Positions 31,828 through 42,189 of a stretch of DNA of 64,000 bases are shown one piece after another; positions within the stretch are counted from its first letter, which is position 1, and each line of letters begins with the position of its first letter. The notes beneath the pieces are model-generated. The model ran no database searches, was not told where the DNA came from, and worked only from the letters and a program-made list of their open reading frames with translations. The position numbers and the translations under genes were made by a program. The stretch is taken from positions 1 through 64,000 of the forward strand of contig JAWPHD010008259.1 of NCBI GenBank assembly GCA_037043455.1. Direction: 5' to 3'. Origin of the DNA: Cyrtodaria siliqua. Its lineage: Eukaryota; Mollusca; Bivalvia; Adapedonta; Hiatellidae.

Positions 31828-31954
31828 GATGGCCGCCTCCATTTATGTTTTTTGCAAGTTTTCAATAGGTCATATCTCCTTTAATTTTCATAGCATTTTG
31901 ATAATTCTTTCAACAGTTTTCAAGTTCTTCAGAGCCCTTTTAAATAAATCTTGT

Positions 31955-34900
31955 TTATATCCTGGTGGTGATTTCTATGGATATATCCTGGTGGTGATTT
32001 CTATGGATATATCCTGGTGGGGATTTCTATGGATATGTGGTGATTTCTATATCCTGGTTGTGATTTTCTGGATATATCCTAGTAGGGATTTCTATGGATA
32101 TATCCTGGTGGGGTGTCTATGGATATATCCTGGTTGTGATTTCTATGGATATATCCTAGTAGGGATTTCTATGGATATATCCTGGTGGGGATTTCTATGG
32201 ATATATCTTGGTAGGGATTTCTATGGATATATCCTGGTGGGGATTTCTCTGGATATATCCTGGTAGGGATTTCTATGGATATATCCTGGTGGGGATTTCT
32301 ATGGATATATCCTGGTGGGGATTCTATGGATATCCTGGTTGTGATTTCTATGGATATATCCTAGTAGGGATTTCTATGGATATATCCTGGTGGGGATTTC
32401 TATGGATATATCTTGGTAGGGATTTCTATGGATATATCCTGGTGAGGATTTCTCTGGATATATCCTGGTGGGGATTTCTATGGATATATCCTGGTGGGGA
32501 TTCTATGGATATATCGTGTTGGGGATTTCTATGGATATATCCTGGTAGGGATTTCTATGGATATATCATAGTGGGGATTTCTATGGATATATCCTGGTGG
32601 GGATTCTATGGATATATCTTGGTGGGGATTTCTAAGGATATATCCTGGTGGGGATTTCTATGGATATATCCTGGTGGGGATTCTATGGATATATCTTGGT
32701 GGGGATTTCTATGGATATATCCTGGTGGGGATTCTATGGATATATCCTGGTAGGGACTTCTATGGAGATATCCTGGTAGGGATTTCTATGGATATATCCT
32801 GGTGGGGATTCTATGGATATATCTTGGTGGGGATTTCTATGGATATATCCTGGTGGGGATTTCTATGGATATATCTTGGTGGGGATTTCTATGGATATAT
32901 CTTGGTAGGGTTTTCTATGGATATATCCTGGTGGGGATTTTTATGGATATATCCTGGTTGGGATTCTATGGATATATCTTGGTGGGGATTTCTATGGATA
33001 TATCCTGGTGGGGATTCTTTGGATATATCTTGGTGGGGATTTCTATGGATATATCCTGGTAGGGATTTCTATGGATATATCCTGGTGAGGATTTCTATGG
33101 ATATATCCTGGTGGGGATTCTATGGATATATCTTGGTGGGGATTTCTATGGATATATCTTGGTAGGGTTTTCTATGGATATATCCTGGTGGGGATTTCAA
33201 TGGATATATCCTGGTGGGGATTTCTATGGATATATCCTGGTGGGGATTCTATGGATATATCTTGGTGGGGATTTCTATGGATATATCCTGGTAGGGATTT
33301 CTATGGATATATCCTGGTGGGGATTCTATGGATATATCTTGGTGGGGATTTCTATGGATATATCTTGGTAGGGTTTTCTATGGATATATCCTGGTGGGGA
33401 TTTCTATGGATATATCCTGGTAGGGATTTCTATGTATATATCCTGGTGGGGATTTCTATGGATATATCTTGGTGGGGATTTCTATGGATATATCTTGGTA
33501 GGGTTTTCTATGGATATATCCTGGTGGGGATTTCTATGGATATAGCTTGGTGGGGATTTCTGTGGATATATCTTGGTAGGGATTTCTATGGATATATCCT
33601 GGTGGGGATTCTATGGATATATCTTGGTGGGGATTTCTATGTATATATCTTGGTAGGGATTTCTATGGATATCTCCTGGTGGGGATTTCTATGGATATAT
33701 CCTGGTGGGGATTTCTATGGATATATCCTGGTGGTGATTTCTATGGATATATCCTGGTGGGGATTTCTATGGATATGTGGTGATTTCTATGGATATATCC
33801 TGGTTGTGATTTTCTGGATATATCCTAGTAGGGATTTCTATGGATATATCCTGGTGGGGTGTCTATGGATATATCCTGGTTGTGATTTCTATGGATATAT
33901 CCTAGTAGGGATTTCTATGGATATATCCTGGTGGGGATTTCTATGGATATATCTTGGTAGGGATTTCTATGGATATATCCTGGTGGGGATTTCTCTGGAT
34001 ATATCCTGGTAGGTATTTCTATAGATATATCCTGGTGGGGATTCTATGGATATATCCTGTTGGGGATTTCTATTGATATATCCTGGTAGGGATTTCTATG
34101 GATATATCCTAGTGGGGATTTCTATGGATATATCCTGGTGGGGATTCTATGGATATATCTTGGTGGGGATTTCTATGGATATATCCTGGTGGGGATTTCT
34201 ATGGATATATCCTGGTGGGGATTCTATGGATATATCTTGGTGGGGATTTCTATGGATATATCCTGGTGGGGATTCTATGGATATATCTTGGTGGGGATTT
34301 CTATGGATATATCCTGGTAGGGACTTCTATGGATATATCCTGGTAGGGATTTCTATGGATATATCCTGGTGGGGATTCTATGGATATATCTTGGTGGGGA
34401 TTTCTATGGATATATCTTGGTAGGGTTTTCTATGGATATATCCTGGTGGGGATTTTTATGGATATATCCTGGTGGGGATTCTATGGATATATCTCGGTGG
34501 GGATTTCTATGGATATATCCTGGTGGGGATTCTATTGATATATCTTGGTGGGGATTTCTATGGATATATCCTGGTAGGGATTTCTATGGATATATCCTGG
34601 TGAGGATTTCTATGAATATATCCTGGTGGGGATTCTATGGATATATCTTGGTGGGGATTTCTATGGATATATCTTGGTATGGTTTTCTATGGATATATCC
34701 TGGTGGGGATTTCTATGGATATATCCTGGTGGGGATTTCTATGGATATATCCTGGTGGGGATTCTATGGATATATCTTGGTGGGGATTTCTATGGATATA
34801 TCCTGGTAGGGATTTCTATGGATATATCCTGGTTGGGATTTCTATGGATATATCCTGGTGGGGATTCTATGGATATATCTTGGTGGGGATTTCTATGGAT

Positions 34901-35337
34901 ATATCTTGGTAGGGTTTTCTATGGATATATCCTGGTGGGGATTTCTATGGATATATCCTGGTAGGGATTTCTATGGATATATCCTGGTGGGGATTTCTAT
35001 GGATATATCCTGGTGGGGATTCTATGGATATATCTTGGTGGGGATTTCTATGGATATATCTTGGTAGGGTTTTCTTTGGATATATCCTGGTGGGGATTTC
35101 TATGGATATATCCTGGTGGGGATTTCTATGGATATAGCTTGGTGGGGATTTCTGTGGATATATCTTGGTAGGGATTTCTATGGATATATCCTGGTGGGGA
35201 TTCTATGGATATATCTTGGTGGGGACTTCTATGTATATATCTTGGTAGGGATTTCTATGGATATCTCCTGGTGGGGATTTCTATGGATATATCCTGGTGG
35301 GGATTTCTATGAATATATCCTGGTGGTGATTTCTTTA
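31955..35337. repeat. 3.4-kb minisatellite of 25/26-bp units
   Basis: About 130 head-to-tail units built on GGATTTCTATGGATATATCC plus TGGT(G/A)G; the shorter 25-bp variant is GGATTCTATGG.... Common variants are C/T at ATC(C/T)TGG and GGTAGG/GGTGGG. A higher-order pattern exists: the distinctive run at 32020-32170 (GATATGTGGTG, GGTTGTGATTTTC, GGGTGTCTATGG) recurs at about 33760-33910, and the run at 33500-33740 recurs at 35070-35330. The 26-bp unit has no forward stop in any frame, so long pseudo-ORFs (DISWWGF, LWIYPGG, DFYGYILVG) run through it. These are by-products of the unit. Confidence 0.97.
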
Positions 35338-35449
35338 TTTACCTTGTCCTGTTTAATTGGTTTAATTGACCTTTAGGGTAAGAGTAATAATAACAAAGCG
35401 AAAATGTATTAACGGAAAATGTAAAACTAACAAGTTTGTTTATTTTCAG

Positions 35450-35501
35450 TCAAGAATACGAGTTACAGTTCCGGAAAATAAGGAGTGACAGGTTGATGGT
35501 G
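35450..35501 (+). other. Candidate host exon, 52 nt, consensus splice sites
   Basis: The acceptor TTTGTTTATTTTCAG| precedes 35450 and the donor |GTAAGTACT follows 35501; both are near consensus. One frame is open (QEYELQFRKIRSDRLMV), entered with one base and leaving in phase 0. That joins in frame to the candidate exon at 36836. No protein family is recognised. Confidence 0.35.
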
Positions 35502-35569
35502 GTAAGTACTTATTTATTTTAATCCATCTCCATTATTGAAAGAACTATCCTTATCAATTTATTCTGGTC

Positions 35570-36775
35570 AATAAAAAAATCTGGCGCGGTTCTCAACAAA
35601 CTACGTAATCTACCCCAAATGCCGTCATTATCTACTTATGACTTTTCTACACTTTACACTAATTTACCGCATAACCTTATAAAAGAAAAACTAATAGCTC
35701 TTATACAAAAATACTTTCGCCAGGGAATAAACTACTTTTCTTAATCTGGAACAAACTACTTGTTTAGCCTGTAACAACACTTTGGCTTTTTTTACCTACA
35801 GTGATCCCAACGGTTACACTTGATGATGATCAAGTCTGTGAATCACTATCATTCTTATTAGACAACATTTTTGTCAGGTTTGGACATACCGTTTATAGGC
35901 AATTCCTCCAACAGGGTTACCGTTACCATAAGTTACGTAAGTGTTTTTCTAAGTTTTTTTATCACAACACTGATCTGCTGGACAAATATAATAGCAATCT
36001 TAAAACACTTCTGCGACAAGGTTTATCACAATCCGTCTTTTATGGAGATGTGATTTACAAAGTTAGGAAGATTATCCGTCGTAATCATTTTTATGAGTTA
36101 TTCATTAAAATTATTAGACAATGTATAAACAGAGGTTACGACCGAAGTATTCTGCGGCGCACTACATGCTTAGTTGTGGACCCTTCTACAATTTGCAACT
36201 ATGCTTTCCTCTTCGATAGTGCAACGGCCGGATGGGCGGTGGACCCTATGACAACGTGTTTCTAATTCCTTTAAGACGGGAACCGTTTGATGAATGTCCT
36301 TCATTCCGTTTTTCGGTTTTCCCCTTGATGCTCTGACTTCGGCCAAGTCATCGAGTACATATGAGATTAGCTTCTTAGGTTTAACTATTTTTTTTTTATA
36401 TATTATATACATGAACATTTCTGTGTTTTTTCTTATAACACCTATCTACGCTTTCTCTAATGTAAGGGGTTAACCCGGCGGGCATTATTTTTATTTTACT
36501 GTCCTGTTGTTTAGGGATGATGACAGGGTAAGAGTGAGGTTTGGTGTACCCTTGAACCGGTTTAAACTGCCCGGTTGTCTCTTTTGCCACTGACCGTTCC
36601 AAGGGGTTCCCCCTGTTGTCAACCCTTATATGTTTGTGATGTGCTTTTTTACTGAAAGTGTTTGTGATGTACTTTCTGAATCACCTTTGCTTTGTAATAC
36701 TTGTTGGAGTGACTGTGTTCTGTGAATGCAACTCTTCCTGTTGGACTTATAACTTTTTCTTTAAATATGGACTGG
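35570..36775 (+). pseudogene. Broken reverse transcriptase element (Penelope-like or related), with 3' tail
   Basis: 35570-35715 encodes KSGAVLNKLRNLP, then STYDFSTLYTNLPHNLIKEKL, the palm A box of a divergent RT family common in molluscs. After stops, 35801-36265 encodes QVCESLSFLLDNIFVRFG.TVYRQ, then GLSQSVFYGDVIYKVRKI and CLVVDPSTICNYAFLFDSATAGWA. The B/C boxes with the catalytic YxDD are missing, an internal deletion. From about 36560 the non-coding tail (TGCCACTGACCGTTCC, GTCAACCCTT, GTTTGTGATGT) matches short dispersed copies elsewhere in the window. The Penelope assignment is uncertain. Confidence 0.6.
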
Positions 36776-36835
36776 CTTCCGAAATTGTTGATTCGTAATT
36801 GGAAACACGCATGTTATGTTGCTGTTTGTTTTCAG

Positions 36836-36901
36836 AAAAGACGCAGCAGACCATCTCCGGAGCCTAAACCATCTTGCCAAAATAAGGCCCTATCTTCTTA
36901 A
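36836..36901 (+). other. Candidate terminal host exon ending inside a repeat
   Basis: The acceptor GCTGTTTGTTTTCAG| precedes 36836. In phase 0 the frame reads KRRSRPSPEPKPSCQNKALSS and stops at 36899-36901. The last residues and the stop lie in the first unit of the 36.88-kb tandem repeat, so the repeat would supply the C-terminus. It is in frame with the 35450 exon. No EST evidence is available here. Confidence 0.3.
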
Positions 36902-37593
36902 TGAGGCAAAATACAGCATTTAAAACTAAATCAAGGGCCGTAACTCCGGTGTTACTAATCCGAATTGGCTGGTTTTTAAACTTGTCTGAGCTTTCATTGA
37001 TTCTAACAATCTGGTAAAGTCTGGTTAGATCGGATGAAAAATGAAAGCCCTATCATCTTAAGTAACGAGGCAAAATAAGCGTTTTTAACTAAATGAAGGG
37101 CCATAACTCTGATGTTACCGGTACGATCTGACCAGTTTACGAATAGTCCAAGCTTTCATTGGTATCAACAATCTGTTAAAGTTTGTAAACGATCCGACGA
37201 AAAATGAAGGCCCTATCATGTAACAAGACTAAATTATAGCATATTTCAGAAAATCAAGGACCATAACTCCGTGGTAAATAGTCCGACCTGGCTGATTTTC
37301 AACCCCGTCCAAGATTTCATTGCTATTCACGATCTGTGCAAGTTTGGTAAAAATCAAATAATAACTGAAGGTGCTAGAGTGTTCACAAGGCAGAATATGT
37401 TTTTTTTCAGAATAACAAAGGCCATAACTCTGCTGTTGCTAATTCGATTTGGCTGGTTTTTAAACTTGTCCGAGCTTTCATTGATATAAAGTCACTGGCA
37501 AAGATTCGTAAAGATTCGATTAATAATGATGTTCCTTTCGCGTAAACAAGACAAAAGTTAACGGGCGGACGACGGACAACTCGCCATCGCATA

Positions 37594-37622
37594 AGCTCTG
37601 CTGGCCTCTGGCCAGTAGAGCT
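37594..37622. repeat. Element-terminal hairpin followed by CTAA
   Basis: AGCTCTGCTGGCC/GGCCAGTAGAGCT, 13-bp stem with 3-base loop, then CTAAA. Nearly the same hairpin closes the 1131-3053 element (AGCTCTGCTGATC/GATCAGTAGAGCT), although the cores differ. A hairpin plus CTRR end is Helitron-like, which is inference. Confidence 0.8.
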
Positions 37623-38270
37623 AAATAGAGGCCAGCAGAGCTAAATATGAAGGTCCTATCGTGTTAACGACGCCAAATTATAGCATATTTCAGAAAATCA
37701 AGGGCCATAACTCTGGTGTAAATGGTTCAATCTGCCTGGTTTACGAACTTGTACGAGATTTCATTGATATCAACAATCTGGTAGTTTAGTAAAGATCGGA
37801 TGAAAAATGAAGGCCCTATCGTGTTAACGAAGCAAAATATAACAATATCAACGAAATCAAGGGACATAAGTCTAGTATTACTAATCCGAACCGGCTGGTT
37901 TTCGAACTCGTCTGAGCTTTCATGGATATTTACAATCTGGTACCGTTTGGTAAAGATCTGATGAAAAATAAAGGCCCTATCGTCTTAACGAGACAAAATA
38001 TAGCGTTTTTACCTAAATCAAGGGCCCTGTTACTGGTCCGATCTGGCTGGTATTCGGACTTGTCCGAAATCTTATTGATATCAAAATTCTGATAGTTTGA
38101 TAAAGATCGGATAAAAAATGAAGACCCTATCGTGTTAACGAAGCAAAATACAGCAATTTTAACTAAATAAAGGCCCATAACTCTAGTATTACTAGTCCGA
38201 ACTGGCTGGTTTTCTAATTCGTCCGAGCTTTCATTAATATTAACAATCTGGTAAAGTTTGGTAAAGATCA

Positions 38271-38513
38271 GGGCCCTGTTTTATGAAACAACCTACGATA
38301 AATTTGATCGTAAGTCAAAATTAAATACCTTCAGCCGTTTTCCTTGAAAGTATTTGAAGCAAGCAATGAAGGGTGGAAATATTGCATAAACAACATATGT
38401 ATTAGACAGTTTACAGAAATTTGTTTTATCTGTTTAAACTAACATATAGCAATACATTTAATAATTTGATTTACGATCAAAATTATCGTAAGATGTTTCA
38501 TAAAACGGGCCCC
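38271..38513. mobile_element. 243-bp MITE with ~43-bp terminal inverted repeats
   Basis: The left end GGGCCCTGTTTTATGAAACA...TTGATCGTAA and the right end (reverse complement) GGGGCCCGTTTTATGAAACA...TTGATCGTAA. The interrupted host unit is recognisable on both sides (AAAGATCA | AGATGAAAAATGAAGG). The superfamily cannot be assigned, because no clear target duplication longer than one or two bases is seen. Confidence 0.85.
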
Positions 38514-39055
38514 AGATGAAAAATGAAGGCCCTTTCGTCTTGATTTCATTCAAAATACTACAAATATAGTATTTTTAACTTAATCAAGGGCCATAACTCC
38601 GCTGTTACTGGTCCGATCTGGCTGGTAACATGCACATTTTAATACTCATTGACCTTCCAAATGTCGCTGCTGTCCGTGGTGTGTTGAATAAAGGGGATTA
38701 GTGGGGTTGGGGTCCTCCTCTGCAAAGTATGTCGGCCTCATCGTGGCGCAGGGGTGAACATCGATTTGAAATTGTTTTGAATCAATGGCTAACATATAGA
38801 CGTAAAGGGATAACCGTGGTGATAGTCTGGCAATCCTTGACCGCGCAGTGATACCGGATGCGGTTCCCCTTTGCTGTTCTCAAAGCGCTGTGATGAACCT
38901 CGTGACTCTCCGTCTGTGCGGCGACGAACTTGTCCAATCCTCTCTGGACCGCTCTGAGCTTCGTTGGGTCTCGTCAGTTCTCTCACTAATCCATTGCTTT
39001 ATGGTTGATACCTAACTTGTCTTACATGTTTATTGGTAGGGTTTTCTGACAAGCA

Positions 39056-39958
39056 GTTATTATTATTATTATTATTATACCATATTTATATAGCACTCTT
39101 TTCATATTTAACATACGTTCAAAAGTGCTTTACAAGTAAAACAATAATACATTCACATACAGTCAAAACTAAAAAAAGAACAATACATGTATTAACTCTA
39201 AGATATGAAGATATTAAGTGGTAAAATATAAAACAACATATAGATTATATTGCTAAGATAAAGTTAAGACATTATTATTATACTGACTAAAATTAAAATC
39301 CGTGTTTAAAAAATAGTACTGTCATAATAAGATGATAAAACAATGGTAATCATTTATGAAATAGTCCAGCTTAAAATACACATCAGCCACTATATATCAT
39401 TAAAAAGAAATGAGTTTTCAGTGATCTCTTAAAAGAGTCAAGTGTGTTGGAATTCCGGATTCCCACTGGAAGCGCGTTCCACAACTTTGGAGCAGCAGTT
39501 GCAAAGCTACGGTCACCGTATGTGACTGTACGAGATCTTGGTACTACAAGAGTCAGAGTGTCACTTTGGGATCTTAAGTCACGCTGTGGTCTATACACCT
39601 TTAGCATGTTTGTGATGTAGCTTGGAGATTGGTCATTTAAGGCTTTATAGACGTGACTCAATATTTTAAAGTCAATCCGGTATTGCACTGGGAGCCAGTG
39701 AAGCTCCTTTAACACTGGTGTGATGTGGTCGAAACGAGATTTCCTAGTAATGATACGAGCTGCTGTATTTTGAACTGTTTGAAGTTTGTTCAAAATTGTC
39801 TTAGGTAGACCGCTAAGTAGGGAGTTACAATAGTCAAGTCTGGATGTAACAAGGGAATTTACAAGGGTTTTGGTTGCATCAATGGTTAGATATTGTCTAA
39901 TGTGACCTATTTGTCGTAACTGGGCGTAACACGACCTACAAACAGCATTCACCTGTTA
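39056..39958 (-). pseudogene. 5'-truncated CR1/L2-type LINE, 3' end intact
   Basis: The minus strand, open from 39952 to 39383 (189 codons), encodes the C-terminal domain: TSRLDYCNSLLSGLPK, LQTVQNTAARIIT, HITPVLKELHWLPVQYRIDFK, TYGDRSFATAAPKLWNALP and SFKRSLKTHFF. The 3' UTR ends with GTAAAGCACTTTTGAACG..., AAAGAGTGCTATATAAATA and a (TAA)n tail at 39079->39056, which is characteristic of L2/CR1-like LINEs. The reading frame is still open, so the insertion is fairly young, but all of the RT is missing. Confidence 0.88.
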
Positions 39959-40327
39959 CGCAGTTATTTACCTTGTCATTTAGCAAACTGTTCCGCTAAA
40001 CTGTCTCGGAATAAATTCCAATTGTTTTTACTGGTCTTTTGATTGTTTAACTTCAGACAGTATTACGCAACGAATGTTTCCGAGAAAAAAATGTGTGCGA
40101 TGTAACTGAAGAAACCCAGAAATGCACGTGCATTTCATAACAACAATGTGGAATGCACTAAATCCAGATATGCATGTAGTAAATGTTAAATGCCGACTCG
40201 TTATATAATTATATCATGTTTTGTCCAAAATGCCTCAAATTCTAACTTTTAAAAGGATTTGTTTTGTGGTGCGTTTTCATAGACCGTGAGTATATATGTA
40301 TATATGTGGAGAACATTGTGTACAAAC

Positions 40328-40425
40328 CACTTACCAGCGGATTCGAACCCGCACCTAGGACACCAACTTCGACACAGCGCCTCGCACAATAGCCGACGCC
40401 TTAGACCCCTCGGCCACCTAGCCAA
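40328..40425 (-). mobile_element. tRNA-derived SINE head (tRNA-Leu/Ser-like)
   Basis: On the minus strand: box A TGGCCGAGGGGTCTAAGGC, a variable-arm-length spacer, and box B GGGTTCGAATCC. The long variable region suggests a class II (Leu/Ser) tRNA ancestor. The acceptor strands do not pair, so it is not a functional tRNA. The block GGTGCGTTTTCAT(A/T)GACCGT next to it (40268) recurs at 44690, suggesting a shared SINE body. Confidence 0.7.
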
Positions 40426-40567
40426 CCTAAAAAGATTGGTTTCGGTGGACGGGTGATACTAAGGTCGTACTACTGAACGTGTCGGATATCTTCGTGCTAT
40501 ATATATATATATAAATATTGTTCACTTTTTAAAACTCGAGAATGAATCCAAGTATACGATAGAGGCT

Positions 40568-40656
40568 ATGAAGAGAAATCTTTACCATTAAGAAACCGAA
40601 AGGGAGGGATCGCAGCGTCCGACCGCGGTTTCTTAATGGTGAAGATTTCTCTTCAT
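40568..40656. repeat. ~30-bp-arm palindrome
   Basis: ATGAAGAGAAATCTT.ACCATTAAGAAACC and its complement, with a GC-rich 29-base loop (GGATCGCAGCGTCCGACCGC). Confidence 0.85.
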
Positions 40657-41270
40657 ATACTGTATCCGGCTTAGTGTTTACCAAAGGTTTTATCGATAGT
40701 CTCTATACAGGTCACGCTCTTTACGGCAAAGACTGCGTGTAGTAAAATCTTCATGAATAAATGGTACAAGTATTTGAGAATCTGAGACAACTGATTGGTT
40801 GAAAAGTAGGGTAAACACTAATTTATTATTATAGTTCAGCCAAATCTTACAACCAATGAGCGTCGAGAGATTTTACCATTTTTGATTTCTTATTTCATAT
40901 CGGAACACAATTTGTGATCACAGTATTAAGTGATTTCAGTATTGGTTCAATTTACTATGGAGAATCTAATCGCCGTCTGACATTACTTGTGTATGTCACA
41001 GAGTCAAAATATACCATTTTGCATATTATCAAAATCCTATATTTTCCCTATATGTTGTGACCCTCCTGTTCAGTCCAATATACTAAGTGTCCGGTATTTG
41101 TCCATTGTTTGTATATGTAAGTCAGGTCAGTCCATGTTTTGTTATGTCCTATGCATGTATACGTCAGTGTGGTCGAATGATCTGATTGGATATGAATGAA
41201 CCGTAACCTCTTCTTTCTTTGAATTATGAATTCCCGCATAGTGGGGACACGCTCGCGCTATGCCATCTTG

Positions 41271-42030
41271 GACCACAGGGAGTCCAGAGCGCTTGACCAA
41301 AAAATCCTTTATAATAATATATAGACTAGGGTGAGAATGCCCGTGTAGTGTCAATAGCCATTTTTCACCATGTCTGTAGACTACAGCGTAAAAAAATTAC
41401 GTTTACTATTTTACCCGCTATTTCACTCCGTGTCGATAGTAGATGCACTTAAAACTATGTACCTGTTTAGCGCAAACACTAATGATGCTACCTGACTATA
41501 AGTGTACTCGTGATATCGCGTACACAAAGCACAAACCGAAAAAGAAATGTAGCACAAGAATCACTAATGTTGACATTGTCAGTAACAGCGGAAAAGGAAA
41601 TGGCTTGAAATTTCAAGTCAAAATAGATGACGCTTTCTGATTGGCCGAACAATGGTTGGTCGTTTATGTTCAGCCAATCAGAAAGCGTAATTTATTTTGC
41701 CTTGACATTTCTAGACTGCTACACAGCCGTCAATATTAACACTTGTTTTATTGAAACGGGAACATGCGCCGTAGAGCAGTCCATGAAATTTCAAGCAATT
41801 TCCTTTTCCGCTGTCAACTTTAGTGATTCTTGTGTTTGCGCTAAACAGGTACATAGTTTTAAGTGAATCTACTATCGACAGGGAGTAAAATAACGGGTAA
41901 AATAGTAAACGTAATATGTTTTCGCTGTAGTTGGTGAAAAATGGCTATTGTCACTACACAGGCGTTCTCATCCTAGTTTATATATTATTATAAAGGATCT
42001 TTTTGTCAAGTGCTCTGAACTCCCTGTGTC
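41271..42030. mobile_element. 760-bp fold-back element with ~300-bp arms
   Basis: GAC(C)ACAGGGAGT.CAGAGC.CTTGAC at 41271 is repeated inverted to 42030. Similarity continues through ATAATAATATATA, ATAGCCATTTTTCACCA, ACGTTTACTATTTTACCCG, GATAGTAGAT and TTTAGCGCAAACAC, with several indels between the arms. The centre is a second palindrome, CGCTTTCTGATTGGC...GCCAATCAGAAAGCG (41630-41688). No ORF; its arms are far longer than those of an ordinary MITE. Confidence 0.88.
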
Positions 42031-42189
42031 TTGGACAGTGGGCATTTTGTTGCTTTTACATGCATTATGATAGCATATTTTAATAAATCTCAAATATAAA
42101 TACATCCATGGTAAGTCATTGCTAAACTTGTTGTAATCATTTATCATGGACTTGATGCTAATTGTAATGTTAATGTGACGAAGTCGTTT

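Larger units (their letters stand above)
36880..38640 (+). mobile_element. Third pearl-like family: ~160-bp tandem cores with terminal hairpin
   Basis: Nine to ten diverged units carry AAGGCCCTATCGT.TTAACGA, AAATCAAGGGCCATAACTC, GTTACTA.TCCGA, GGCTGGTTTTCGAACT and GAGCTTTCATTGATAT. Unit anchors lie near 36936, 37096, 37257, 37418, 37699, 37859, 38020, 38170 and 38588. A first element closes with GGACGACGGAC and the hairpin at 37594-37622; a second, lacking its end, follows. A MITE splits the last units. The 57.0-58.0-kb repeat is the same family inverted. Confidence 0.7.

Noticed and set aside
31955..35337. CRISPR array
   Set aside because: The units are directly abutting with no unique spacers, in a eukaryotic context; this is a minisatellite.
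31829..35376. Many long overlapping plus-strand ORFs rich in WWGF/GYILVG, which could be read as membrane or repeat proteins
   Set aside because: They arise because the 25/26-bp minisatellite unit lacks stop codons in every forward frame; overlapping frames are equally open and none has a start context or splice signal.
40328..40425. Functional tRNA-Leu gene
   Set aside because: Acceptor strands are not complementary and a repeat body follows; a SINE head is more likely.
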